Under the pieces are notes generated by a model. It was given only the letters and a program-made list of their open reading frames with translations, was not told the origin of the DNA and did no database searches. Shown in pieces: positions 1 to 9,878 of a stretch of 64,000 nt of DNA (positions are counted from its first letter, which is position 1; each line of letters starts with the position of its first letter). This DNA comes from Muscardinus avellanarius (Eukaryota > Chordata > Mammalia > Rodentia > Gliridae): the NCBI GenBank assembly GCA_963383645.1, contig OY726559.1, forward strand, positions 107,872,235 through 107,936,234, written 5' to 3'. A program made the position numbers and the translations under genes.

Positions 1-984
1 AGAAGAGTGGAATGAATAAACAAGAGCACGTTCTAACAGGATGAGGCTAACTACAAATATCAGAGAACATTCTCCCAAGGAAGTGATAATTAAGTTGAAA
101 TCTCAAAGATAGCTAGCACTAACTAAGAAGGCAGGTGGAAGGGAGTGGGGGGGGGCAAAGTCTTAGGGAATACAATAGTAGAAATAATACTATAAATGTA
201 TTCAAAAACGCCAATTCCAATCTTAAAGATTTGCTAGGAGAGGGTGATTACGGTGCAGAGGGCACTAAGAGATGTGTGCATGCAATTTTCTGATACTGTA
301 CTCCAATACGATGTAAAATCACAATGCACCAAATGAAGGAGGAGGAGGAGGAGGAAGAAGAAGAAGAGGAGGAGGAGAAGGAAGTGTGAAGGCTGCGGCA
401 GGTGGGAGGGAAGAGATCCCCCAGTAAAAGGAGCAATGTGTGGTGGGAAAGAAAGGAAAGTGTCAGGGCAGTAATGTCTAGTAATGTCTTGGTAATGTCT
501 AGGTGCCTTTGCAAGCACTTTATTATCTTATTAAGGCATTAAATTATCGAGTTCTCATTTTCACTATCTCTAGAGGTGAAGCTACAAAAGCCAGACCATG
601 CAAGGTTTAGTGGGCTGTCCAGGAAGGAGTCTTTCACAAGTGAAAGGAATTGAGGCCAGTGAAGATTTTTAAGCAAACTGGCATAGGGGTTTGATGTGTG
701 CATTGAAAAATGACTCAGAACACTCTGTGAAGAATGGCTTGGAGAAAACAATAGAAGCTGTGGAGTATATCACAGTTGCCCAGGTAAGAGACAAGGAGAG
801 CTCAGGACGGGCAGGTGACAAGGGAGTTAGAGAAGTGGACAGAGTAAAGCACTTGGTAACAAAGTGATGGAGAGGGTGTGGATGGGGAAAAGACATCCAG
901 GATGAGCGGATGCTGGAAGGTTCCAGGTCACTAAAGGAGATGGCACACTGGGTTTCAAGTCAAGATGAACATAAGAGCGACTGG
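1..984. other. TBX15 last intron, no gene recognised
   Basis: Unique-looking intron sequence. Short reading frames here are not supported by composition or similarity. Apart from a GGA/GAA microsatellite I see nothing I can name. Confidence 0.6.
335..383. repeat. (GGA)n/(GAA)n trinucleotide microsatellite
   Basis: Interrupted GGA and GAA triplets on the plus strand. Read in other frames they give the Ser- or Leu-rich minus-strand ORFs that cover this spot, which are artefacts. Confidence 0.9.
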
Positions 985-1140
985 GGGCAAGCATGGTGGC
1001 CCTGTAATCCCAGTACTTGACAGATTGAGACAGGAAGATCACAGCTTGGAGGCCAGCCTCAGTGACTTAGCAAGACCCTGTTTCAAAATATAAACTATGA
1101 CGGAGGTTTGGTTTGGAGATAGAATCCAAAGCACCAAAAT
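985..1140 (+). repeat. B1-dID-type SINE, degraded
   Basis: B1-like left part (GGCAAGCATGGTGG, CCTGTAATCCCAGTACTTG, GAGACAGGAAGATCACAG) followed by CAAGACCCTGTTTCAAAAT and a decayed ID half. Confidence 0.85.
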
Positions 1141-1171
1141 AAACATCGGGGGAAAATATGCTATCAGCGAC

Positions 1172-1445
1172 AAGTTGAGTGTTCCTTATCTGAAATGCAT
1201 GAGACCAGAAATGTCTTGAAATTTTTTTCAAATTTTAGAATATATGCAAATCCATAATAAGATATTTGGGGATGGGGCCCATGCCTCAACACAAAACTCA
1301 TTTTTGTTTCATATACAGTCTAAAGGTACTTTTATATATTTTAAAAATATTTCTTGCATGAAATAGTTTTGTAATGTGGACCTTTCCACTTGTGGGGTCA
1401 GGTTGGCACTGGAAAAATTTCTAATTTTGGAGCATCTCTGGTTTG
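1172..1445. mobile_element. MER2/Tigger2-type non-autonomous DNA transposon relic
   Basis: The stretch from AGTTGAGTGTTCCTTATCTG through CATATACAG to ATTTTGGAGCATCTCTGG follows the recalled MER2 consensus (GTTGAGTATCCCTTATCCGAAATGC ... TTTTGGAGCATTTCGG). It is an ancient mammalian pogo-like cut-and-paste element. The far terminal inverted repeat is cut off where the next segment begins near 1446. Confidence 0.75.
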
Positions 1446-1906
1446 GGACATGGGGTGAGGGAGGCCCCATGTATCGTTGTCTTAGTGGATTGCATTAAGA
1501 TGCTTTCCACCGCAGCACCCAACAGGAGCTCCTCATTCTTGTAGTACAGGCCAGGGTGCAAAAGTGAAGTCTTATCCTCCTCTGTCAAGAGAAGGAGTTC
1601 TTCACGAACCATCCCAGCCAAATCAGCGCTGGCTGTGCCCTCGTACTGGATCAACATACAGCTCACTGTGCTTGCGAGTTTGCTGAGCCGAGAGGCGAGA
1701 TCAAGTGACATTCTGGTAAGAAGCTGGGAGATCGTGCTAAGTTCTTGAAATCCACTGACCGCTGTCTTTGCTGATATGGTCCCTGGCAGGCCCACTTCTC
1801 TCACTATCCTCCTCTGAGTTCTATTTGTGAGATGAGACCAATAGTGATCCTGGACGTCATCAAAGCAGTAGACAAGAAGGCTGGTGGAGCTGGGCAAGGT
1901 TGCCAC
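1421..1906 (-). other. Unrecognised 161-codon open frame, chimeric in origin
   Basis: This minus-strand frame is open for 161 codons in a repeat-rich intron. Its first ~17 codons are antisense to an EEF1A1 retrocopy and its last ~8 come from the MER2 relic, so the frame as a whole cannot be an ancestral gene. The middle (about 1450-1852) has an ordinary-looking composition and reads as helical, leucine-rich protein (for example [20 protein letters not shown]), but I do not recognise it. It may be a retrocopy fragment of an unidentified mRNA or chance. No promoter, start context or splice site supports expression. Confidence 0.3.
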
Positions 1907-2152
1907 ATCTGCCCAGAAAGTCCTGAAGGCTAAGTGAACATCAGCCCTACACCTGCTGCCCCAGGCCTGATGGGCGGCAGGGAAACCATCTCACAACTGC
2001 CTCACTCAGTCGGCCATTTACATTTTTTAATAAGAGTCCTTCATGACAACAATGCATCACAAAGCCTTCAGAAGGAATGGAGAATTCTCTGTGGCCTCCT
2101 TGTTGTGTATGTGTGACCATTTAAGTTATTAGCTTTTAAAACCAGTATGAAA
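1853..2152 (+). pseudogene. EEF1A1 processed pseudogene, 5'-truncated 3' end
   Basis: From GTCATCAAAGCAGTAGACAA the plus strand reads the C-terminal codons of translation elongation factor 1-alpha (VIKAVDKKA-GAG), then frameshifts (extra base in the next Gly/Lys region). It continues through CCCAGAAAGTCCTGAAGGCT to a TAA equivalent and ~200 bases of the conserved EEF1A1 3' UTR (GACAACAATGCATCACAAAG, CCTTCAGAAGGAATGGAGAA, TTTAAGTTATTAGCTTTTAA). About the last 25 codons plus UTR are present; the functional protein has ~462 residues. It is intronless, shifted and dead, a typical 5'-truncated L1-mediated copy. A SINE follows directly at 2153, probably inserted in its tail. Confidence 0.88.
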
Positions 2153-2372
2153 GAGCTGGGCATGGTAGTGCAGGCTTGTGATCCCAGGAGTTGGGAGGCT
2201 GAGACAGGAGGATTGAAGGTTTGAAGCCAGCCTCAGAAACTTAGTGAAGCTCTCAGTAACTTACTGAGACTCTCCTTCCAAATTAAAAAAAAAAAATTAA
2301 ATAAGGTTGGGAGTGCAGCCCGGAGGTAGAATGACTCCTGGGTTCAACCCCCCCACCCCCAGTACTACATAA
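2153..2372 (+). repeat. B1-dID-type SINE
   Basis: GAGCTGGGCATGGTAGTGCA start, B1-like body, A-rich linker, then GGTTGGGAGTGCAGCCCGGA ID module, ending AGTACTACAT plus (AAAG)n. Confidence 0.9.
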
Positions 2373-2457
2373 AAAGAAAGAAAGAAAGGAATCCTAAATC
2401 ATTATGAAAATTACCTGCCCAAAAAATTGGCTGCTGAATTTTGAGAGCCATTTTTGT

Positions 2458-2460
<3 letters not shown>

Positions 2461-2508
<48 letters not shown>
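2461..2508. repeat. (GA)24 microsatellite
   Basis: 48 uninterrupted bases of GA dinucleotide; pure enough to be length-polymorphic. Confidence 0.98.
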
Positions 2509-2513
<5 letters not shown>

Positions 2514-2798
2514 AAAGGAGTGCATTTTTTAAAAAAGCCTATGTGAGTATTCAGTTGTAAGCTATAGAGATGAGCATTATTAGTCCTCATCTCAGAGATA
2601 TATGACTTGTAAACTGGATGTAGTTGGGTCTTCTAAGTAGCTTCAGAGTTCAAAAGTTGATGTCCATTTAATTGTTCTTTTTTAATATTTCACTAATATG
2701 ATTTGTTTACTTTCTGATCCTGCTCAGCGACCAAACTAATGGAAATACAGTCACCAACACAGACTACATAATTCTAATGCTTTAAAATTGCTGGCAAA

Positions 2799-3017
2799 GC
2801 CGGGTGTGATGGCACACACTTGTAATCCCAGCATTTGAGAGGCTGAGACAGGAGGATCCCAGTTCGTGAACAGCCTCAGCTACCTTAGTGAAGCCCTTTG
2901 CAACTCAGTGAGACTCTATTTCAAATTTTGAAAAAGGACTAAAAATTAGAACTGGGAGCATAGCTGGGAGGTACAATGCCCCTGAGTTCCATCCCCAGTA
3001 CCCCCCCAAAAAAATTA
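2799..3017 (+). repeat. B1-dID-type SINE
   Basis: GCCGGGTGTGATGGCACACA start, GGAGGATCCCAGTTCGTGAA variant middle, ID half AACTGGGAGCATAGCTGGG, ends CCATCCCCAGTACC plus A-tail. Confidence 0.9.
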
Positions 3018-4349
3018 TGACAGACACTGAAACACCCAATAGCCCAATGGCCCAGTGGCCCTGAAATCTGCAATGCAGCCCACTAGAACTAGCACCTGGG
3101 CAGAGGTGAAGGATCTGAAATGGCAAGTCTCTTCATATCCACAGAGGAGACAAACTGCAAGCTACCAAGTCAACAGAATCACTTGGTATACAATAGTCAA
3201 GTCACTTGGAGTCACTGCTCATAGAAGTTCTCTTGGTTTGAGCCATACAATAGCTGTGTTGTATATATGAAGAAACCAAGACACAAATTTTATTCAAGGA
3301 TATTCATTGGAACAACAGGATCACACTGTGTTTGGCTACCATGAACCTGTACTCTTTTAGCTTTTTTCCTCTCTGTGTCTATTGGCCTCAGTCGCCTTCT
3401 CAAAGCATCACATACTTGGTTAGTTCCTTTCTTTCTATTACCAGCACTATTCAAGAAGAAGCCATTCCTGAAAGAGAATCTCTATCTCCTAACTCTCCAA
3501 ACCTATAAGTATCCTTGCTGATTCTAAATGAAAACTTTTGAAGATAAGACTATACAAATTTTTCATTTAAAAATGGAATACAAACCATTTAATGACTTAA
3601 TGCTCAAGTTATTGAACAATAAATCATAAAAGAAAGAATAAGATTCTCATGGAAATTAAAGCTCTCGTGAGTAAGAACAACAAAAAAGATAACACTGCTA
3701 GTGGAGAGGAAACTGCCTTGTCAAACAGAAGCACTGCATTACTGCTCTCAATTCTGTTCAGCCTCCACTTAATGATGTTCCTCAGTTTCTTTAGTCTCAA
3801 AGGCAGAAGGTAATTAATTCTGTGCATTCTTCTCCAAGAGGAGAAAGCAACTATCTAGAACATTTTGTTCATTACGTATTTTAGTAGAATAATTTGAGTT
3901 TTTGCACAAATATGACTAATTCATCCATTTTCCTTGAATTTTTATCAGCAGACGAGTCTTTATGACAGATAAATAAAAATGTCATCAACGCCAGAAAGAA
4001 GAAAGCATCTTTAGCCTCATCTCAGAAAAAGGCTGAACCAGTCTTCAACAGTAGAAGCATGAATATACCCTAGGGCCACTATTTGGCAGGACAGATATTC
4101 ATGTGCTTGAAGCAATGAGGTTATGTGGACCTTTGTGTAAGTCATTACTGGACTTAGATTTGGTGTCAACACTACCTACTCTCTCCTCACTGAAAGGAAG
4201 TAACTGGAAATCAGTGTGCAGCTGAAGATTTCACTAGCAGATTTCTTCTGTGACAGAGAGCAAGGTCAGCATAAATGGCTATGTCTCTTTTATTCAATTT
4301 TTAAGTAATGCTGCTTGGAGTTTTTGAAACTCTTAATTCTTAAAGAAAG
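3018..4349. other. Intron, no recognisable feature
   Basis: Unique, moderately AT-rich sequence. No exon, RNA gene or repeat family could be identified. Confidence 0.5.
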
Positions 4350-4605
4350 AGGGAGCCAGGCGTGGTGGCGCACGCTTGTAATCCCCGCACCTGGGAGGCT
4401 GAGACAGGAGGATCGCACCGGTTTGAAGGCAGCCTCAGCTACTTAGTGAGGGTCTCAGCAACTTAGTGAGACCCTGTTTCCAAATAAAATATAAAAAATT
4501 GGTCTGGGAGTATAGCCCAGAGGTAGAAAGCCTCTGGGTTCCATACTGAGTACCACAAAAAAAAAGAGAGAAAAGAAAAGAAAAGAAGAGAAAAGAAAAA
4601 GAGAA
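4350..4605 (+). repeat. B1-dID-type SINE with (AAAAG)n tail
   Basis: GAGCCAGGCGTGGTGGCGCA start, CTTGTAATCCCCGCACCTGG, ID half GTCTGGGAGTATAGCCCAGA, and a long interrupted AAAAG tail. Confidence 0.92.
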
Positions 4606-6364
4606 TGGGTATTGTTACTTCCTCATACTTTGTTAATGTCAGGAAGCCAAGCCACTTCGTTTTTAATAATGAGAATCTGAATCAAATTCCATATGTAGTT
4701 CAAAAAATATATATTCCAATTAAACTACTTAATGATAAATGTTATTCTGTAATCCAAACTCTAATTCAATAAATTATCTTTCTGTTTGGCCCCATTCTGC
4801 TATGACATGTATCTAGTAATTCAAGCTTATTTCCCTCAATAAAAGGGGGTCACTGAAATAGCTAGGACATTATGCTTTGAAAGTTCAGTTTCTCCTAAAA
4901 CAGTTGCTTTTAAAGTATCAAATAAGCTGATAACTTTTAAGAAATGCATAACACTGGTTACGCTGCACACCTAAGCAGCCCAAGCAGGTTCCACCTAACA
5001 GCCTCACACGCTATTGCAATGCGGGTTGCTACCCCCAGTGGCATATCCACATCCACTTACATATGAGGCGTCTGTGCTCCAAGATGGAAGTTGACAGTAA
5101 ACTGCCTACCTGAGCCATGTGTCTCCCAAGCAATCGCACTTATATTTGTTAGGTGCTTTCTTGGTACTAGGCCCTACGGTGTATGTTGGGAACACAGTGG
5201 TGAACACAATTATTACCATCAATCATAATGCCCACTATCATTGCCAATACCTTTGCCAATCTTCTCTACTTTCTCCATGATATAAACACCTGCTCAGCTG
5301 GAGCTTGGAAAGACAATGAGTAAAGCAGAAGTGGATAAGCAAAGAAGCCACCTTAGAAATGAGCAGCATCAAGTAAGTGTCTTTGCATACACAGTTTCTT
5401 TCATAAAGTATGTCTGTATAAATTGCCTCACAGAAAAATTATTCCATATTTTAGCTGTAGGATTGACACTCAGTGTAGAAGAAAATTGCCAGTTATACTG
5501 AGAGTTAATGACCAGGTGAGGACCCAGGTTTTCCTGACCCCATAAAACCTATGCCTCTTCAGGGCCCTGGGGGCCTCAAAGCAGTAGTAACAGCATGGCT
5601 AATTATTGATACTCCTTCTAATTGAAGCCTTTGGAGAAGAAATTTGCTGCATATAAAGGCCTTTCATTTCTTCCCCATCTGTAAAAAAAAAAAAAAAAAC
5701 TGGAAATTCTGGATAGCTTGCCTCACCATACTCCTTGTGAAGAAAAACCATCTAATCATGTTTTGAATAATTATCATGAGGCAGAATCTCTTGCTTTGTT
5801 TTTAAAACTATTCTTGGCTAAAAACAAAATGAAAAAAATAAAGCTTCTTCACAGTTTCCCCCCTCAGATATAAGCAAGTAGGCAGTTCAAATGGTAAGAA
5901 AGCGCAAGGCCCACTCAGACGTAAACAAGGCACAGTCACCCTGGAAAGATCAGGGTATGACCAGAAAAGGCTTTCTCAAATATAAACAAAGCAGTGATGA
6001 AAGGTAAAAAACAATAGAATGATTAATTGTTTGCTCGGAGTCTGTCAATCACGGTTATGCTAGGAAACCCTCCCCTCCCCAACATTAGCTGACCAAATGT
6101 ATCAAAGAACTTGCATGTTCAGTGATCAGAGCTCAGGCCCAAAGCTTTGCTTGCTGAGCTTTCACTACTGAATAAAGAACCTGCTTCCAGGTCCAGTCTC
6201 TGTCTCCTAACTTCAGGGACCTACTACAATCAGACAGACAGCATTCTCCATCTCTTGATAGCTTTTCCAGTAAGGCATCCATGTGCACAAAGACACGAGA
6301 GGGATGAAGATGGTGATGATGCTGAGGATGCGGAGGGCAGAGCAGTGGTGAGGACAGTGGTGAC
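4606..6364. other. Intron with a possible L2 relic and poly(A) runs
   Basis: Mostly unique. About 5130-5225 resembles the antisense 3' end of L2 (GTTAGGTGCTTTC..GGTACTAGGCCCT...GGGAACACAGTGGTGAACAC). A 17-base A run lies at 5683-5699. No exon seen. Confidence 0.45.
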
Positions 6365-6570
6365 TGACAAGTACTGGGTGCTTACTATGATCATAAATGC
6401 ATGATACCGTTTAATCCCCACAAAAGTCCTATTATATCCTTGTATATAATGTAGAAGAGAAAACTGGGTATCAGAAAGGTTGAGAAATTGACCAAGATCA
6501 CAAAGCCAGGAAGAAACAGAGATAAGAACCTAAACTGTCTCATACCAGAGGCCAGACTTTTATCACTACA
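6365..6570 (-). repeat. MIR SINE relic
   Basis: Antisense MIR landmarks in order: GGGTGCTTACTATGATC, TTTAATCCCCACAA, AGAGAAAACTGGGTATCAGA, CCAAGATCACAAAGCCAGG. Confidence 0.65.
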
Positions 6571-7278
6571 CTCAAGAGATTTCAGAAAGGCGGGTTACAA
6601 ACCTAATTCTGTGGGCAAAGTGCTAGAAGCTCCCCTGAGAAGGGAATGTGATATAATACACTGGCAAGACCCAATGGCCTCCTGAGTGGAAGAACTCCAA
6701 ATTTAAAAATGAGGCTTCTACGTGGTCTGCGCATTTTGATCAGGATGGTCTTTGGGTGGCGGAGGATGGAGAAGACTCATAAACCACCTGACAAGCCTTC
6801 ATTCCAGCAGTCAGGTGGATGAGCCTACGAAGAGGACTGAACTGAGAACAGGAATTGAGATCAGCCTAGAACCTTCCACATACATAGCTGAAGTTCCCCA
6901 GCCTGAGCAGAAGGGAACGGAGATTAGAAACTGGATGAAGAGCATAGAGCAGCGAGAAGCCTACTTAGCTCCCCAGGCAGAGAGGGGTGCTGACCAGACA
7001 AACGCAACCGGACAGAGTGCACTTCACGGGACTCAGATGGGCTGACATCAGCCCTCTTCTCACAGTGAGACCTGAAGTGATGTCTTTCACCATCCAGAGC
7101 TAAGGATTTTTTTCCATTACGAAACTAGAAATAGGAAAACTGAGGAGGCTGCCACAAGGAGTAAATAAAATTAAGATGATGATCTCTTCACATACCCCGG
7201 CCTGTGTGGATGCTGAGTAATAGTCACAATAATTTCATCACCACTGTAATCGGAAATATATAACCGTGCTTTTAGAAA
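6571..7278. other. Intron, no recognisable feature
   Basis: Unique sequence up to the target-site duplication of the composite element. A 97-codon plus-strand frame here has no recognisable domain. Confidence 0.5.
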
Positions 7279-7294
7279 GGGAGAGAGCATTTTT
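7279..7294. repeat. Target-site duplication (copy 1) of the composite retroelement
   Basis: GGGAGAGAGCATTTTT, identical to 8927-8942. It abuts the element's poly(T) (its poly(A) on the minus strand). Confidence 0.92.
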
Positions 7295-8926
7295 TTTTTA
7301 ATTAATTTATTTTTTAAATTGGTGCATTGTAGTCATATATCAATCACATTGGAGTACAAGACTTGAGAGGATATACAAGCACACATCATCCAATTAGCCC
7401 TCCTCCAGCCCCCGTCCCATTCCCTCCCCCTCCCTCCATCCCACACTTCTTTGGTGATTTACTTTGATACATTTGTTTATGTACCTCCTGCATTTTAAAG
7501 AGGCTCTGTCCTCCAGTATTACATACCCTCTGATTGATCACATTAGTTGCTTCACTATAGGGCCCTTTCTATAGCTCAACCTCTTCCTGTTGCCCTTTTC
7601 CTCCTAGTTATTGCTGATTAAGAGAAGCGTCTGATTTATATTTTCTGCGATATTTCTCTGTGCATGCTGCGTTGCAAGTACCAATCCCACTCTTGATGGT
7701 CCCAGTAGTGGCCCGGCTACTCAGTGGACTGATCCAGACCTCGCTGGCTCACGCAGCGGCCTTGCCTCATGGGAGGACCCAGTTCTGGTCTCGCTGGCCC
7801 CTGAACCGGTCAAACCCCTAAGCTGGCTTTGGTCCCGACCTTGGAGGCCGCAGGAGTGAACTTGCCTCACGCCAGGCTCCGATGCTGGCCATTGGCCCCT
7901 GCACAGGTCTAACCCCTTGGCAGGATTCCAATCCCGGCCTCGGAGGCCCCAACACTGGTAATGCCTCACGGCAGGCTCCGATGCCGGCCTCACTGGCCCC
8001 AGCACCGGCCTAACCCCTTGACAGGCTCTTATCCTGGCCTCAGAGGCCCCAGTACCGGCCTTGCCTCACGGCAGGCTCCGATGCCGGCCTCGCTGGCCCC
8101 AGCAGCGGCCTAACCCCTCGGCAGGCTCCGATCCCAGCCTCGGAGGCCCCAGCACTGGTCATGCCTCAAGGCAGGCTCCGATGCCGGCCTCGCTGGCCCC
8201 AGCACCGGCCTAGCCCCTTGGCAGGCTCTTATCCTGGCCTCGGAGGCCCCAGTACCGGCCTTGCCTCACGGCAGGCTCCGATGCCGGCCTCGCTGGCCCC
8301 AGCACCGGCCTAACCCCTCGGCATGCTCCGATCCCGGCCTCGGAGGCCCCAGCACTGGTCATGCCTCACGGCAGGCTCCGCTGCCGGCCTCGTTGGCCCC
8401 AGCACCGGCCTAACCTCTCGGCAAGCTCTTATCCTGGCCTCGGAGGCCCCAGTACCGGCCTTGCCTCACGGCAGGCTCCGATGCCGGCCTCACTGGCCCC
8501 AGCAGCGGCCTAACCCCTCGGCAGGCTCCGATCCCAGCCTCAGAGGCCCCAGTACCGGCCTTGCCTCAAGGCAGGCTCCGATGCCGGCCTCGCTGGCCCC
8601 AGCAGCGGCCTAACCCCTTGGCAGGCTCTTATCCTGGCCTCGGAGGCCCCAGTACTGGCCTTGCCTCACGGCAGGCTCCGATGCCGGCCTCGCTGGCCCC
8701 AGCACCGGCCTAACCCCTCGGCATGCTCCGATCCTGGCCTCGGAGGCCCCAGCACTGGTCATGCCTCACGGCAGGCTCCGCTGCCGGCCTCGTTGGCCCC
8801 AGCACCGGCCTAACCCGTCGGCAAGCTCTTATCCTGGCCTCGGAGGCCCCAGTACCGGCCTTGCCTCACGGCAGGCTCCGATGCCGGCCTCGCTGGCCCC
8901 AGCACCGGCCTAACCCCTCGGCAGGC
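7295..8926 (-). mobile_element. SVA-like composite retroelement: GC-rich 50-bp VNTR + L1-like 3' end
   Basis: Read on the minus strand, the element starts at 8926 with tandem GC-rich 50-bp monomers (to about 7730). It continues through ~400 bases of non-repetitive sequence (about 7690-7300) and ends in TACAATGCACCAATTTAAAA plus poly(A). The last 40 bases resemble the 3' terminus of the L1 at 44972 (ACAAATACAATGCACCAGTA), and both have a G-rich tract ~100 bases upstream, as in L1 3' UTRs. A perfect 16-bp duplication flanks it. On the minus strand the insertion junction reads CATT|AAAAATG, a canonical L1 endonuclease site. This is L1-mediated target-primed insertion. There is no open frame for L1 ORF1 or ORF2. 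It may be a non-autonomous family analogous to hominoid SVA, or an L1 whose 5' UTR monomers were joined to the 3' UTR by splicing or deletion. Confidence 0.85.
7730..8920. repeat. GC-rich minisatellite, 50-bp monomers in a higher-order pattern
   Basis: From 7971 to 8920 there are exactly 19 monomers of 50 bp. Two types alternate: A (GATGCCGGCCTCGCTGGCCC...CGGCCTAACCCC) and B. B has variants B1 (CTCTTATCCTGGCCTCGGAG...TTGCCTCAC) and B2 (CTCCGATCCCAGCCTCGGAG...CATGCCTCA). Order: A B1 A B2 A B1 A B2' A' B1 A B2/1 A B1 A B2' A' B1 A. Five diverged monomers (about 7730-7970) lie on the side toward the poly(A). The array is very rich in GGCC and CpG, in contrast with the AT-rich intron. Open frames running through it are by-products of the repeat. 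Confidence 0.95.
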
Positions 8927-8942
8927 GGGAGAGAGCATTTTT
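8927..8942. repeat. Target-site duplication (copy 2) of the composite retroelement
   Basis: Exact match to 7279-7294. The following bases AATGCC give TT|AAAA on the opposite strand. Confidence 0.92.
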
Positions 8943-9147
8943 AATGCCAGATGAAATGCTGCCTCTGGAACCAGCTTGTTTGCACCCACAGTGAGCCTCT
9001 GGTTATTTACAGAGCTGCTGAGTTCTCTCTGTTCCAGAAGAATTGGTACACCCCGTGTCTTGGCCTGGGGCCAGAGCTGCTATATTGGGTTCAGCTCGCC
9101 TCCCTCCCCAGCCCATCACCAGTGGCAGCCGCATCCCAGGGCTTTAC

Positions 9148-9245
9148 CTTGCTGCTTCTGCATGGTGGTGAAATCCTCAAAGGTGAGCGTGCGTACGGGA
9201 GGTCTCCAGAACGCGTAGGTCTCCATGATGGCTTCAAGTCCAGTC
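9148..9245 (-). CDS. TBX15: TBX15 exon 7 (end of T-box region)
   Basis: 98 bp. Acceptor TTTATCTCTCCAG precedes it and donor GTAAAG follows. The first base completes the Arg codon begun in exon 6, then [20 protein letters not shown] and a segment ending FTTMQKQQ are encoded; one base (G) is left for the next exon. This is the conserved tail just after the T-box, where the YAFWRP motif is shared by the TBX15/TBX18/TBX22 subfamily. The following exon (C-terminal regulatory half) is not in the window. The donor lies only 222 bp from the composite VNTR retroelement, in the same orientation. Confidence 0.96.
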
Positions 9246-9747
9246 CTGGAGAGATAAAATCCAGAAGAAAAAGTTTAAGGAAGCCAATAAATGCATTGGC
9301 TTTTTAAAGACCCAGTGGTGGTTGGTCTGACCAGTGGCACATTATAGGCACAGAGAGAGAGAGAGAGAGATCGCCATCAGGGTAAATTACTCTGAAAAAG
9401 CACAAGGCACAGATGATGCCAGATTGTAGGAAGAAGAAGAAATTAAACTAATTCAGATTATTTGCAAGCAAATCTATAACCGTGGTAAAATTTCCCTCTG
9501 ACCTTTCTTCAAAGCAAGTTTGATAGGCATAAAAATAATAAATGTTGAAGGTCAAGGTCACTAATATCATGAGTACAGTTGAGCAGAGAGTAGCATGGAT
9601 GGACTTTCTAGTGCAGGATGATGCCATCGTCATTAACACATTACCACTGACACAGCCTGGCCCAGAGGAGCACCATGCCTGGGAATGTGGAGGGGGCACT
9701 GCCAAAATGATGTGCCTTCAAAGATTTCTTTAACAAACAGAGGTGAG
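9246..9747. other. Intron 6 start side, short (GA)n only
   Basis: Unique sequence next to exon 7, with a short GA run at 9351-9370. No other feature. Confidence 0.5.
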
Positions 9748-9878
9748 CCGGGCATGGTGGTGCACGCTTGTAATCCCAGCACTTGGGAGGCTGAGACAGG
9801 AGGATCACACAGGTGTGAAGCCAGCCTCAGCTAAGCCCCTGGGTTACATCCCCAGTACCACCAAAAATAAAAAGAGAT
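9748..9878 (+). repeat. B1-dID-type SINE, internally deleted
   Basis: GAGCCGGGCATGGTGGTGCA start. The right B1 part and most of the ID half are missing: CAGCCTCAGCTAAG joins CCCCTGGGTTACATCCCCAG. It contains a T-box-like motif at 9803-9820. Confidence 0.9.

Noticed and set aside
1853..2152. Functional EEF1A gene
   Set aside because: Only the last ~25 codons with a frameshift and the 3' UTR are present.
7971..8920. Regular repeat spacing that could suggest a CRISPR-like array
   Set aside because: Monomers are contiguous with no unique spacers, in a mammalian intron. It is a minisatellite inside a retroelement.
7721..8944. Several Pro/Ala/Arg-rich open frames across 7721-8944 on both strands
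   Set aside because: They are read-throughs of the 50-bp GC-rich tandem monomers. Frame content repeats with the array and there is no start context or homologue.
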